16,322 nucleotides of DNA from DATLOJ01 sp035536315 (GTDB taxonomy: Bacteria > Actinomycetota > CADDZG01 > JAHWKV01), in assembly GCA_035536315.1 (NCBI GenBank), contig DATLOJ010000125.1:1-16322 (forward strand), read 5' to 3'. Each line of letters begins with the position of its first letter. Position 1 is the stretch's first letter. A model generated the notes under the pieces. That model searched no databases. It was not told where the DNA came from and saw only the letters and a list, made by a program, of their open reading frames with translations. Shown in pieces: positions 5,789 to 13,282 of the stretch. The position numbers were made by a program, and so were the translations under genes.

Positions 5789-7471
5789 ATGACTGACGAC
5801 TTCTCGGAGGAGCAGGAGGAGAAGGTCGGACGCGTGCTCGGCCTCGACCCGGCGACCAGCACCGAGTTCAAGGTCGTGCTCGACTCCCAGAACTACTTGC
5901 AGCTCGACGACCTCGTCATGGTCAGGACGCGCGTTCCAAAAGCCGGTGAGATCAAGGTGTACGGGCTCGTCACAGAAGCATCCGCTCGCTACGAGGGGGC
6001 CCGCTTCGAGTCCGACATGCAGCTGATCGCAGAAGAGGGCTCGATGCCCGCCGAGCTGTCGCGCTCCGCGGCGGTGCAAACCATCCGTGTCGACCCCGAG
6101 GTCTGGGTAGCCCCCGACCCCGGTGAGCCCGTCTACCGGGTGCGTGGCGAGGAGCGAAACAAAGCGCTGTATGCGGACCAGATGGAGCGCAAGCTCCCAG
6201 TTGGGTTCGCTAAAGACGGCCTTCCCATCTTCGTCGATCTCGATTTCTTCGACGGCCGCAAGGGCGGGCACATCTCGATCTCCGGGATCTCGGGAGTCGC
6301 GACCAAGACGTCGTTCGCGCTCTCATTCCTGCGCTGCCTCACGGCAAACCCAGACATCGTCGGCGAAGCAGCCGGCAACCTCAAGGTTTTGGTCTTCAAC
6401 GTCAAACAGGAAGACCTGCTTTGGCTCGACAAACCGAACTCGCACATAGGCGAGGAGGAGAAGCAGCAGTGGGAATCGCTGGGCGTTCCAGCTCAGCCGT
6501 TTCCTTCGGTCTCCTTTTGGGCCCCTCCACGCAACGCCGATGTTCCGATACCGGACACGGACACGCGGGCCGAAGGAGTCGAAGCCTTTTCATGGACCCC
6601 GGCGGAGTTCATAAGCCGCGGCCTGCTGCGCTTTCTGTTCACCGAGTCGGACGACTACCGCAACCAGCTGACGTTCCTCGAAGAACGCGTTCGCGCGCAG
6701 CTTCAGAAGCGGGCGGAGGAAGATCCATCCTCCCCCGGCGTCGTGTCCATCGAGGGTAAGAAAATTCGCTCGCTGGAGGATCTCGTTGACGTGGTCGAGG
6801 GGTATCTGGACCCCGACGGGGACGACCCGGACCAAACATGGACGGGCAGAACCGCGCCCGGCACGATCCTTGCGTTCATGCGCCGGCTCCGCGCTGCTCA
6901 AGGACGTGTTGGAAGGCTGATAAGGACCGACGGCCGCCGTGTCGATCGCGCAAGCGAGGCCGTTACGGTTGTGGACTTACACAAGCTCCACGACTTCGGG
7001 CAGAGGTTTGTCGTCGGAGCGATCCTCGACGAGGTGTTCGCTGAGAAAGAGCAGACCGGGCAGAGACTTCCTCTTCAGGTGGTTCTTCTCGACGAGCTCA
7101 ACAAATACGCGCCGCGCGAAGGTCACTCTCCGATCAAAGAGACATTGATCGACATAGCTCAGAGGGGAAGGTCGCTCGGTGTGATCTTGATTGGAGCTCA
7201 GCAGACCGCGTCGCGGGTGGCCTCGCAGGTCACGGAAAACGCGTCGATAAGGGTTACCGGCCGGCTAGACGCCGCCGAGGCAGAAAGGGCCGAGTACGGA
7301 TGGCTCTTGCCGTCGACTCGCGCGCGGGCCCGGCTCTTCAAGCCCGGAACTATGGTCATCTTCCAGCCGGGAATTCCGGCTCCCTTGGTGTTCAGCTTCC
7401 CGTTCCCGCCATGGGCCACCCGCAAAGAAGAGGCCGTTATGGACAAAGACCCCTTCGAAGGACTTGCGTGA
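5789..7471 (+). CDS. herA: HerA-type hexameric DNA translocase ATPase (DUF87/HAS-barrel)
   Basis: HerA is a FtsK/VirB4-like hexameric ring ATPase that pumps DNA and activates NurA. The 560-residue product has an N-terminal beta-barrel-like region (about 15-110), then the P-loop region SGISGVATKTS (165-175, Lys173, Thr174) and a Walker B strand VVLLDELNKYAP (around 431-442, Asp435 and Glu436). IAQRGRSLGVILIGAQQ and TGRLDAAEAE follow, matching the sensor and arginine-finger regions of the family. The P-loop departs from GxxxxGKT: Thr172 stands where the last Gly is expected. GGGAGGG lies about 6 nt before ATG 5789, and the gap from nurA is 24 bp, so the two are surely co-transcribed. It is nearest to bacterial HerA-like proteins; the assignment rests on both motifs and context. 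Confidence 0.88.
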   Translation: MTDDFSEEQEEKVGRVLGLDPATSTEFKVVLDSQNYLQLDDLVMVRTRVPKAGEIKVYGLVTEASARYEGARFESDMQLIAEEGSMPAELSRSAAVQTIRVDPEVWVAPDPGEPVYRVRGEERNKALYADQMERKLPVGFAKDGLPIFVDLDFFDGRKGGHISISGISGVATKTSFALSFLRCLTANPDIVGEAAGNLKVLVFNVKQEDLLWLDKPNSHIGEEEKQQWESLGVPAQPFPSVSFWAPPRNADVPIPDTDTRAEGVEAFSWTPAEFISRGLLRFLFTESDDYRNQLTFLEERVRAQLQKRAEEDPSSPGVVSIEGKKIRSLEDLVDVVEGYLDPDGDDPDQTWTGRTAPGTILAFMRRLRAAQGRVGRLIRTDGRRVDRASEAVTVVDLHKLHDFGQRFVVGAILDEVFAEKEQTGQRLPLQVVLLDELNKYAPREGHSPIKETLIDIAQRGRSLGVILIGAQQTASRVASQVTENASIRVTGRLDAAEAERAEYGWLLPSTRARARLFKPGTMVIFQPGIPAPLVFSFPFPPWATRKEEAVMDKDPFEGLA

Positions 7472-7478
7472 GTCGGTA

Positions 7479-8642
7479 ATGAGATTTCTTCATACGGCCG
7501 ACTGGCACGTTGGAAAGAAGCTCGGGCGAATAGACCGCGCCGCAGAGTTCGAGCAGGTCATCGACGAAATGGTCGCGATCGCTAAAGATGAAAAGGTCGA
7601 CGTGGTCTTAGTTGCAGGCGATCTGCTCGACCGCTCGTTTGCTCCCCTCGACTCGATACGCCTCGTGATCGACGGGCTGATCAGGCTGGCCGACGCGGCC
7701 GGCGCGGTGGTTGCAATGCCGGGAAACCACGACTCTCCACAGCTGTTCGAGCTCTTCCAAAGATTGCTGGCTCAGCATCGCATCATGCTTGTGCCAAAGA
7801 TTGCAAGGCCCGATCAAGGAGGCCTCGTCGACATTCCCTCCAAGGACGGCTCGCATCACGCGACCATCGCGGTTCTTCCCTTCTTGCACGAGGCTCAGGT
7901 CGTCGACTTCATGGAGAAGACGGAGTCCTGGTACGGAGGTTATGCAGAACGCATCATCGGGTTGTCGGCGCAGCTTTGCGCGGGGTTCGATCCAAAGGGT
8001 GTCGGGATCCTGGTGGGCCACTGGTTCATAGAGGGGGCCGAGCTCGGCGGGGGAGAGCGCCGTATCCATCTTGGAGATCAGTACGCCGCTACAGCCCACT
8101 CGATCCCACCGTCAGCCTCATACGTCGCGCTCGGACACATTCACCGGCCCCAGCAGATCGTCGGATCGGCAGCTCCGGCCCGCTACGCAGGCAGTTTGCT
8201 GCAGCTCGACTTCTCGGAAAGAACTCATAACAAGGAAGTCGTGATCGTCGACGCTATGCCGGGCAGGCCGGCAAAGGTAAAGAGCATCCAGCTGAAGAGT
8301 GGAAGACGGTTGATGCGGATCACGGGCACGATCGAGGAGCTCGAGAAGAATGCGAGTGACTACGGGGATGCGTACCTGGACGTTCGCGTGAAGACGGATG
8401 GCCCCCGGCTTGGTCTCTCCGAGCAGGTCCGCAAGATCCTTCCGAACGCGGTGACGATTCAGCCCGTTTACGACCGCATCGAAAGTTTGGTTGTGGCTTC
8501 GCGGCACGACTTGCAGCGTGAGCTGGCCGACGTCTATTCGGAGTACCACGCTTCGTCGAAGGGCCATGGTGTTCCGGCCCCCGACGCGGTGCTGGCTGCG
8601 CTTCGCGAGCTGGAAGAGGCGGTGACACTTGAGGCCTCTTGA
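7479..8642 (+). CDS. sbcD: SbcD/Mre11-family exonuclease subunit
   Basis: SbcD is the metallophosphoesterase nuclease that, with the SbcC ATPase, opens hairpins and trims protein-blocked or broken DNA ends. The 387-residue product has the five phosphoesterase motifs in order: DWH (8-10), GDLLD (47-51), GNHD (82-85), GH (180-181) and GHIH (219-222). ATG 7479 is chosen since MRFLHTADWH is the family N-terminus; an in-frame TTG at 7464 would overlap herA. The gap after herA is 7 bp and the end overlaps sbcC by 14 bp, pointing to translational coupling. Its length is near that of E. coli SbcD. The role is certain at family level. Confidence 0.94.
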   Translation: MRFLHTADWHVGKKLGRIDRAAEFEQVIDEMVAIAKDEKVDVVLVAGDLLDRSFAPLDSIRLVIDGLIRLADAAGAVVAMPGNHDSPQLFELFQRLLAQHRIMLVPKIARPDQGGLVDIPSKDGSHHATIAVLPFLHEAQVVDFMEKTESWYGGYAERIIGLSAQLCAGFDPKGVGILVGHWFIEGAELGGGERRIHLGDQYAATAHSIPPSASYVALGHIHRPQQIVGSAAPARYAGSLLQLDFSERTHNKEVVIVDAMPGRPAKVKSIQLKSGRRLMRITGTIEELEKNASDYGDAYLDVRVKTDGPRLGLSEQVRKILPNAVTIQPVYDRIESLVVASRHDLQRELADVYSEYHASSKGHGVPAPDAVLAALRELEEAVTLEAS

Positions 8643-11064
8643 GCTGCGGATGGAAGGCTTCAAGTCCTTCAGAAGACCGGTCGAGTTCGACTTCGAAGGC
8701 CGGACGATGTTCGGCATCGTCGGTCCGACGGGGGCCGGAAAGTCATCGATCCTCGACGCGTTGATCTTTGCCTTGTACGGAAAGACCCCGCGCCTCGAAC
8801 GCGACACGAAGAAGCTAATCAACTCACTGGAGAGCGAGGCCAAAGTCGAGCTCAAGTTCGAGACCGACGGGAGAGCTTGGGCCGTGACGCGTGTCATCCG
8901 GCCCGGCAAGTCGCAAGTTGTTCTAAATCGTATCGATGGCGGTTCCGAGCAGGTGACCGGTGAGCGAGCGGTGAACGACCGTGTCGTCGAGCTGACCGGC
9001 CTGGATTTCCAGGCATTCTGCTCCGCCATCACGCTTCCTCAGGGCGACTTCAGCCGCTTTCTCAGTGCCACCTCGTCTGAACGTTCGCGCATCTTGAAAG
9101 GGATCTTCAGGCTGGAGCGCGTCGACCGGTTGAGGGACCTCGCCAAACAGAAGCATGCTGGAGCCGCGGCGGAGAAGAAACTCCTGCAGGGCGAGCTATC
9201 GGGACTCCCGGAGAACCTTGGGGCCGAAATCCCCAAGCTGGAGGAGCTCCTGAAGGACGCAGAAGGAAAGGTCGAGCGCATAAGAGAGGAGCTTGTAAAA
9301 GTGGCTGCTGCCGAGGCGGCGCTCGAACGATCCGCGGGGCGTGTGGCCGAGCTGGAAGAGAGGCGCAAAAGGACAGTCGCGGCGATTGGGGAGCTCCCAG
9401 ATCTCGGCGTTCTCGAAGGCGTGGCTGAGGAGGAGTCGAAAGCTTCAGAGGCCGCCCGGGCTGCGGAAAAGAGTCTCGCGGAAGCAGAGGAAGGCCTGGC
9501 CGAGAGCAAGAAGGAGCGGACCGAGCTGGAGGTTTCGCTTGGCGGGGCAGAGTGGATGCATCAGGTCCAGCAGTTGATGCACTCGGCCGGCCGGATCGAG
9601 AAGGAAGTTGCGGCAACTCTTGCGGAGCTGGAAAGCCTGGCCCCCGAGCGCTCCTTGATGGAGAAGCTGACAGCCGACGCAACCCTTCGTGTTGACACTC
9701 TCAAGAAGGATCTCGAGACGTCCAGGCAGGAGATTCATTCACTCCACAGGCTTCACGCGGCCAACATCATCCGCGCAGATCTCGAGCCCGGCGCGCCGTG
9801 TCCTGTTTGCGCCCAGCCGGTCGCTCACCCTCCAAGCCCGGTTGCTGCCCCGGCAGTCGAGAAAGCGGAAGAGAACAAGGCAGCCCTGGAACGGGCCCTG
9901 GACACTGCCCGGGAAGACCTGAGCGAAGCCCGGCAGAAGATGGGACGAGTAGAGGAGCGCCTGCGTTTGCTGGCGGAGCGAAAGTCGAAGGAACAAGACG
10001 CGCTCCGCGAAGTGTCGGTGAACCTTCTGGAACTTGCCGGGAAAGACGCGGGCCGGGAGCTAGAGGCAAGACGCAAGAAACTCGCTGCCGCGGATGCTTC
10101 TCTGGCGGCCGCATCCAAGCGGCATGAGAGTGCCCTGGCGACTGAGAGGACAGCATCCAAGCGTTCGGCGGAATCCAGGACAAAGAGGCATGCGTTCACC
10201 GTGCGGATACACCGCGTCTGCGGAGTTCTTGGCCTCGACACCATTCCGGAGGACGAGGAAGCATCGGGTCTCGCTGCCGCTGCAAAAAGGGCGATGGACG
10301 AGGGCCAGGGAATTTTGGAGAAAGTAGAGAACGATCTTGTTGCGGTGAAACAGTCCGCGGCAGCAGCCGTCGCCGAGACAAAACAGTTCCGCGAAAAGTA
10401 TTCGCTCGGCCCCCGGGAGCCTGTGGCAGAAGGCCTGGCAACGGCTCGGGGCACCGTGGCAGACATCAAGCGGAAGATCGAGGAGTCCACCAAGGGGGCC
10501 GAGCGGCGTTTGGAACTCGAGGTCCTTTTGGACTCGGCTCAAAAGGTCGTCGAGGTTCATGAGCGGCTTGCCTCGGACCTGACCGACTCGAAATTCACCG
10601 CGTATCTTCTGGACGCTCAGCGCAAACTCCTTTCCGACATCGCCTCGGAGAAGCTCCTGGAGCTGACTCAGCGTTACCGCTTCGACGACGAGGGCGAGTT
10701 CGGCGTCATCGACGTAAGAACCGACTCACATCGCAGCTCGGACACCCTTTCCGGCGGGGAGACGTTTCTCGCTTCACTCGCGCTCGCTGTTGCGCTTGCA
10801 GAGACGGCGGCGCAAGGTGGAGGCACCGTCGAATGCTTCTTCTTCGACGAAGGTTTCGGAACACTCGATGCCGAGATTCTGGATCTGGCCCTCGAGGCTA
10901 TTGAATCCCTGGTGAGGCCCGGACGCTTGATCGGCCTCATCTCCCACGTACCGGGCATAAAGAGCAGGCTGGATGATCTGATCGTGTTGGACCGTGACTC
11001 TGAAGGCTCGACTGTGGTCGAGCAGTACGAAGGCCCCCTGGGCTACGCGGCCTCTGCAATTTGA
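8629..11064 (+). CDS. sbcC: SbcC/Rad50-family SMC-like ATPase
   Basis: SbcC clamps DNA and powers SbcD. The 811-residue product starts MRPLELRMEGFKSF, as expected of the family, with Walker A GPTGAGKS (32-39). A long region rich in Glu, Lys, Ala and Leu follows (about 175-385 and 410-600), matching the two arms of an antiparallel coiled coil. Between them the zinc hook is visible as CPVC (391-394). The C-terminal lobe carries the ABC signature LSGGE (707-711) and Walker B FFFDEGFGTLD with Asp740 and Glu741. The protein is shorter than E. coli SbcC (about 1,050 residues), implying shorter arms. TTG 8629 is the likely start because the family N-terminus begins there and an upstream GAGG exists; it overlaps sbcD by 14 bp. 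Confidence 0.95.
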   Translation: MRPLELRMEGFKSFRRPVEFDFEGRTMFGIVGPTGAGKSSILDALIFALYGKTPRLERDTKKLINSLESEAKVELKFETDGRAWAVTRVIRPGKSQVVLNRIDGGSEQVTGERAVNDRVVELTGLDFQAFCSAITLPQGDFSRFLSATSSERSRILKGIFRLERVDRLRDLAKQKHAGAAAEKKLLQGELSGLPENLGAEIPKLEELLKDAEGKVERIREELVKVAAAEAALERSAGRVAELEERRKRTVAAIGELPDLGVLEGVAEEESKASEAARAAEKSLAEAEEGLAESKKERTELEVSLGGAEWMHQVQQLMHSAGRIEKEVAATLAELESLAPERSLMEKLTADATLRVDTLKKDLETSRQEIHSLHRLHAANIIRADLEPGAPCPVCAQPVAHPPSPVAAPAVEKAEENKAALERALDTAREDLSEARQKMGRVEERLRLLAERKSKEQDALREVSVNLLELAGKDAGRELEARRKKLAAADASLAAASKRHESALATERTASKRSAESRTKRHAFTVRIHRVCGVLGLDTIPEDEEASGLAAAAKRAMDEGQGILEKVENDLVAVKQSAAAAVAETKQFREKYSLGPREPVAEGLATARGTVADIKRKIEESTKGAERRLELEVLLDSAQKVVEVHERLASDLTDSKFTAYLLDAQRKLLSDIASEKLLELTQRYRFDDEGEFGVIDVRTDSHRSSDTLSGGETFLASLALAVALAETAAQGGGTVECFFFDEGFGTLDAEILDLALEAIESLVRPGRLIGLISHVPGIKSRLDDLIVLDRDSEGSTVVEQYEGPLGYAASAI

Positions 11065-11066
11065 TG

Positions 11067-11081
11067 CGCGGCCCAGCCGCG
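11067..11081. terminator. Hairpin between convergent sbcC and rsbW, likely bidirectional terminator
   Basis: CGCGGC-CCA-GCCGCG is a perfect 6-bp GC stem with a 3-nt loop, beginning 2 nt after the sbcC stop and 27 nt past the rsbW stop. There is no T-tract. Its position between two convergent genes supports a terminator role. Confidence 0.5.
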
Positions 11082-11108
11082 ACATGAGCAAGCCTCTGCG
11101 GAAGAGTG

Positions 11109-11570
11109 CTAGCGGGGAACCGAGAACCTCACGGTAAGCCCGCCGTTTTCGATGAACTCCGCATCCGGGAAAAGGGTCCTTATGAGTCCGCCACCCAGGA
11201 GAGGATGAAAGGTGTCGGAGGGTGTAACCGGTTCCCATTCGACGCCCTCGGCTGGCGCCTGGCCCGCTTTCGACTCGACCTCCACGTTCAGAGAAGGAAG
11301 ATCCGGGAAGACGCGGATTACGATCGGGTCTGCGATCCCTTCCTGGTTGTGTGCCCAGATAGCACCGGTGCAGGCCTCTGAGATGGCGACTTTGAGATCT
11401 GCGACAACTTCTTCATCTACTCCGAAGTGGCGCCCAATCGCTGCCGCGAAGATACGCGCGGTCCCAACGAACTCGGGTTGCGGTGGGAGCATGAGCTCCA
11501 CGGGGTCAGTCAATATCCGGCGCCCTTTATTTCTGACTACAGATTCAGGTTGTCTTTCCTCGGCAAGCAT
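11109..11570 (-). CDS. RsbW-like anti-sigma factor (HATPase fold), with altered ATP-binding motifs
   Basis: RsbW-type proteins bind a sigma factor and release it when an unphosphorylated RsbV captures them; classical members are also serine kinases for RsbV. The 153-residue product contains the GHKL-like core: ADLKVAISEACTGA (57-70), aligned to the N-box, and LLGGGLIRTLF near residues 123-133, aligned to the G2 region. The N-box Asn that coordinates Mg-ATP in Bacillus RsbW (EACTN) is Gly69 here, and no clear DxGxG G1 box is seen. The ATG at 11570 overlaps the end of rsbV by 26 nt and lacks a well-spaced ribosome site. A later start (GTG or ATG near residues 24-27) just before the conserved LPPQPEF is possible. 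Confidence 0.78.
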   Translation of the reverse strand: MLAEERQPESVVRNKGRRILTDPVELMLPPQPEFVGTARIFAAAIGRHFGVDEEVVADLKVAISEACTGAIWAHNQEGIADPIVIRVFPDLPSLNVEVESKAGQAPAEGVEWEPVTPSDTFHPLLGGGLIRTLFPDAEFIENGGLTVRFSVPR

Positions 11571-11892
11571 CCTCGACCGAATCGTGAACGGGCAGGATCT
11601 TTACCAAGTCGGTGATCGTGAGAATACGCCGGATCTGATCGTTCGGGCCCACCAGCTCTAGAGTGCCCTTCTTGGCTTTGACCTTCTTCAGGCCCCCGAC
11701 CATGACGGCAAGGCCCGTGGAGTCCATGAACCTGACCTTAGTCATGTCGAGGACGATGTGATGATGGCCGCGGTCGATTTCCTCGGTGAGAGCGCGCTTT
11801 AACCTGGGCGCTGTATAAACGTCAATGTCGCCTGCTGCCGTTACTACGACCCAATCCCCGTCCGAACGCGCGTCGACGCTAAAGTCGGACAC
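11545..11892 (-). CDS. RsbV-like anti-sigma factor antagonist (STAS domain)
   Basis: The 115-residue STAS protein acts as the switch that, when dephosphorylated, binds the anti-sigma factor and frees the stress sigma factor. The DGDWVVVTAAGDIDVYTAPRL segment (split across the first two strands, 11-31) and MDSTGLAVMVGG (56-67) are the family signature. Ser58 is the residue equivalent to the phosphorylated Ser of Bacillus RsbV/SpoIIAA. Starts at GTG 11892 or GTG 11898 are both possible. AGGAG lies 9 nt before the first and only 3 nt before the second, so 11892 is preferred. It overlaps the rsbW-like gene by 26 nt and is the first gene of that pair, behind a sigma-B-type promoter. Confidence 0.88.
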   Translation of the reverse strand: MSDFSVDARSDGDWVVVTAAGDIDVYTAPRLKRALTEEIDRGHHHIVLDMTKVRFMDSTGLAVMVGGLKKVKAKKGTLELVGPNDQIRRILTITDLVKILPVHDSVEDACRGKTT

Positions 11893-11923
11893 GGTCACAC
11901 ACTCCTGCTCGGCTGCCCTATCC

Positions 11924-11948
11924 TTACCCCCGCACAACGCACGAAAAC
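11924..11948 (-). promoter_or_regulatory. Sigma-B/sigma-F-type promoter of the rsbV-rsbW pair
   Basis: On the minus strand GTTTTC (11948-11943), 13 nt, GGGTAA (11929-11924). This matches the stress-sigma consensus GTTT-N12-15-GGGTAT, with one departure in the -10. It lies 25 nt before GTG 11898 and leaves a short leader containing AGGAG. It would place the antagonist/anti-sigma pair under the sigma factor encoded on the opposite side. Confidence 0.65.
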
Positions 11949-11967
11949 ACTCTAGTTCGGAGGAAGT

Positions 11968-12360
11968 TTGGAAAAAGTAACCCTCAAGATCCCAGGGAAT
12001 CCTGAGTTCCTGCATGTGCTCCGATCCGTCATCTCTTCGATTGGCGCTCGCGAAAGCCTGAGCATCGATGAGTTGCACGACCTTCAGCTGGTCGTGGACG
12101 AGGCCGGAGCGTTTCTGCTGAAGCAGGACCTCGGTGCCCCGCATATCTGGCTATCGGTTTGGAGGCTGGAGGCCGGGATCAAGGCCGCCATCTGGGTGGA
12201 GGCCAGCGTGGATGAGTGGCCACAAGATCGTGCGGCCGATTCCCTTCCGTGGACGGTGATGAAAGCGCTGACCGACTCCGTCGAGTTCGTGACGCAGGAC
12301 GGGTGGCCGGGAATCGAGTTCACGAAGGACGCTCAGGGGGTGGGGGCGGATGGTCGATAG
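11968..12360 (+). CDS. Second RsbW-like anti-sigma factor, coupled to the sigma gene
   Basis: The 130-residue product has the HATPase-like anti-sigma layout. An N-terminal strand EKVTLKIPGNPEFLHVLRSV (2-21) is followed by the helix SIDELHDLQLVVDEAGAFLL (32-51) that aligns with the N-box helix, then LPWTVMKALTDSVEF, which aligns with the C-terminal helix of RsbW. Phe49 stands where the N-box Asn is expected and no G1 or G2 glycine box is apparent, so ATP binding is doubtful. TTG 11968 is used with GGAGG 4 nt upstream. The gene overlaps the sigma factor gene by 11 bp, the typical place for a cognate anti-sigma factor. It could instead be a regulator of the first RsbW. The fold call is moderately sure. 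Confidence 0.72.
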   Translation: MEKVTLKIPGNPEFLHVLRSVISSIGARESLSIDELHDLQLVVDEAGAFLLKQDLGAPHIWLSVWRLEAGIKAAIWVEASVDEWPQDRAADSLPWTVMKALTDSVEFVTQDGWPGIEFTKDAQGVGADGR

Positions 12361-13114
12361 CGACGAGCGCCAAAGAGATCGAGAGAGGACTCGAGAGCTA
12401 TTCGCCAGGCTTCCGGACGACGAAGCAGCTCGCGACGAGCTGGTCAACCTGCACATGCCGCTGGTCGAGTACCTTGCCCGGCGATTCAGGGGGAGAGGGG
12501 AACCCCTCGACGACCTGGTTCAGGTGGCGAGCATGGGCCTCTTAAAAGCCATAGCGCGGTTCGACCCCGAAAGGGGGGTGGAGTTCTCTACCTACGCGAC
12601 GCCGACGATCATCGGCGAGCTCAAGCGGTACTTCCGGGACAAGGGCTGGGCCATCCGAATCCCCCGCCGTTTACAGGAGATTGGCCTGCAGCTTTCCAAA
12701 ATTGTTCCGACGATGTCCCAGGAGCTGGGACGGTCGCCTTCGATTCCCGAGATCGCAAAAAGAACTCAGTTCAGCGAAGAAGAAGTCTTGGAAGCCATGA
12801 ACGCCAGCCAGGCTTATTCGCTTGTTTCCCTCGACGCTCCCACGTCTGAAGGAGGGGCCGACGCATTCGCGCGTTTGGGGGCCGAGGACGAGTCGCTAGA
12901 GCTTTTCGAGAGTTGGTCGAGCGTCGCTCATCTGCTCGAGCGCTTGCCCTCACGAGAGCGGAAGATCCTGTACTTGAGGTTTGTTACGGGAGAGACGCAG
13001 AGCCAGATTGCCGATCAGCTAGGCATCTCGCAGATGCACGTTTCGCGGCTGCTCACCAGGACGCTCACTTACCTGCGCGAGGCTGCTACGGCAGACGATC
13101 GATCCGGCGATTAG
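12350..13114 (+). CDS. Stress-response RNA polymerase sigma factor, SigB/SigF/SigG family
   Basis: The 254-residue product is a group 3 sigma-70 factor of the sigma-B/F/G branch. Region 2 runs from about 32 to 107 and includes DDLVQVASMGLLKAIARFDPERG (split at 54-76) and FSTYATPTIIGELKRYFRDKGW. Region 3 (about 108-180) has the expected ELGRSPSIPEIA. Region 4 (about 198-246) has LPSRERKILYLRF and the helix-turn-helix QSQIADQLGISQMHVSRLL that reads the -35 element. ATG 12350 overlaps the preceding anti-sigma gene by 11 bp, with a G-rich stretch as ribosome site. Promoters of the type this family recognises lie before rsbV and before the KGG gene in this window. No sigma-B-type promoter was seen ahead of its own operon. 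Confidence 0.94.
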   Translation: MVDSDERQRDRERTRELFARLPDDEAARDELVNLHMPLVEYLARRFRGRGEPLDDLVQVASMGLLKAIARFDPERGVEFSTYATPTIIGELKRYFRDKGWAIRIPRRLQEIGLQLSKIVPTMSQELGRSPSIPEIAKRTQFSEEEVLEAMNASQAYSLVSLDAPTSEGGADAFARLGAEDESLELFESWSSVAHLLERLPSRERKILYLRFVTGETQSQIADQLGISQMHVSRLLTRTLTYLREAATADDRSGD

Positions 13115-13117
13115 CAG

Positions 13118-13281
13118 AGCGGGCCTCCGCAAAATTACGCCGGCATTCGAGAGCACATCCATCCCCGATTGCTGCGTTCCTCGATCGGTTACAGACGGCG
13201 CGCGTATGCGCCCTCCTCGCGCCTTGCACTCGGGGCGCCTGTGCTCTCTCGGTGCTCGACGTACTTCTGCGGAGGCCCGCT
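13118..13281. repeat. 164-bp imperfect palindrome between the sigma gene and the KGG gene
   Basis: A perfect 14-bp inverted repeat (13118-13131 with 13268-13281, AGCGGGCCTCCGCA) closes the element. Inside it further arms pair in register: 13136-13139 with 13260-13263, 13141-13143 with 13256-13258 (one G-U), GAGAGCAC 13149-13156 with 13241-13248, and CCCCGA 13163-13168 with 13230-13235. Near the tip GGCGC/GCGCC (13197-13201, 13208-13212) forms a small hairpin. The outer arms begin 3 nt and 1 nt past the two convergent stop codons, and TAGC itself is part of a looser extension of the repeat. It fills the whole 168-bp gap. It may be an intergenic palindromic repeat element, a structured RNA or an oversized bidirectional terminator. 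Confidence 0.7.
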
Positions 13282-13282
13282 G

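Noticed and set aside
4781..6271. 496-codon minus-strand frame opposite nurA and herA
   Set aside because: It lies entirely opposite two genes with clear motifs, resembles no protein family and covers both the promoter region and the nurA-herA junction.
8118..9032. 304-codon minus-strand frame across the sbcD-sbcC junction
   Set aside because: Opposite the sbcD C-terminus and the sbcC ATPase head; no motif and no ribosome site.
13115..13282. Possible SRP RNA or tRNA in the palindromic gap
   Set aside because: The conserved SRP tetraloop and internal-loop sequence and the tRNA T-arm pattern were not found on either strand.
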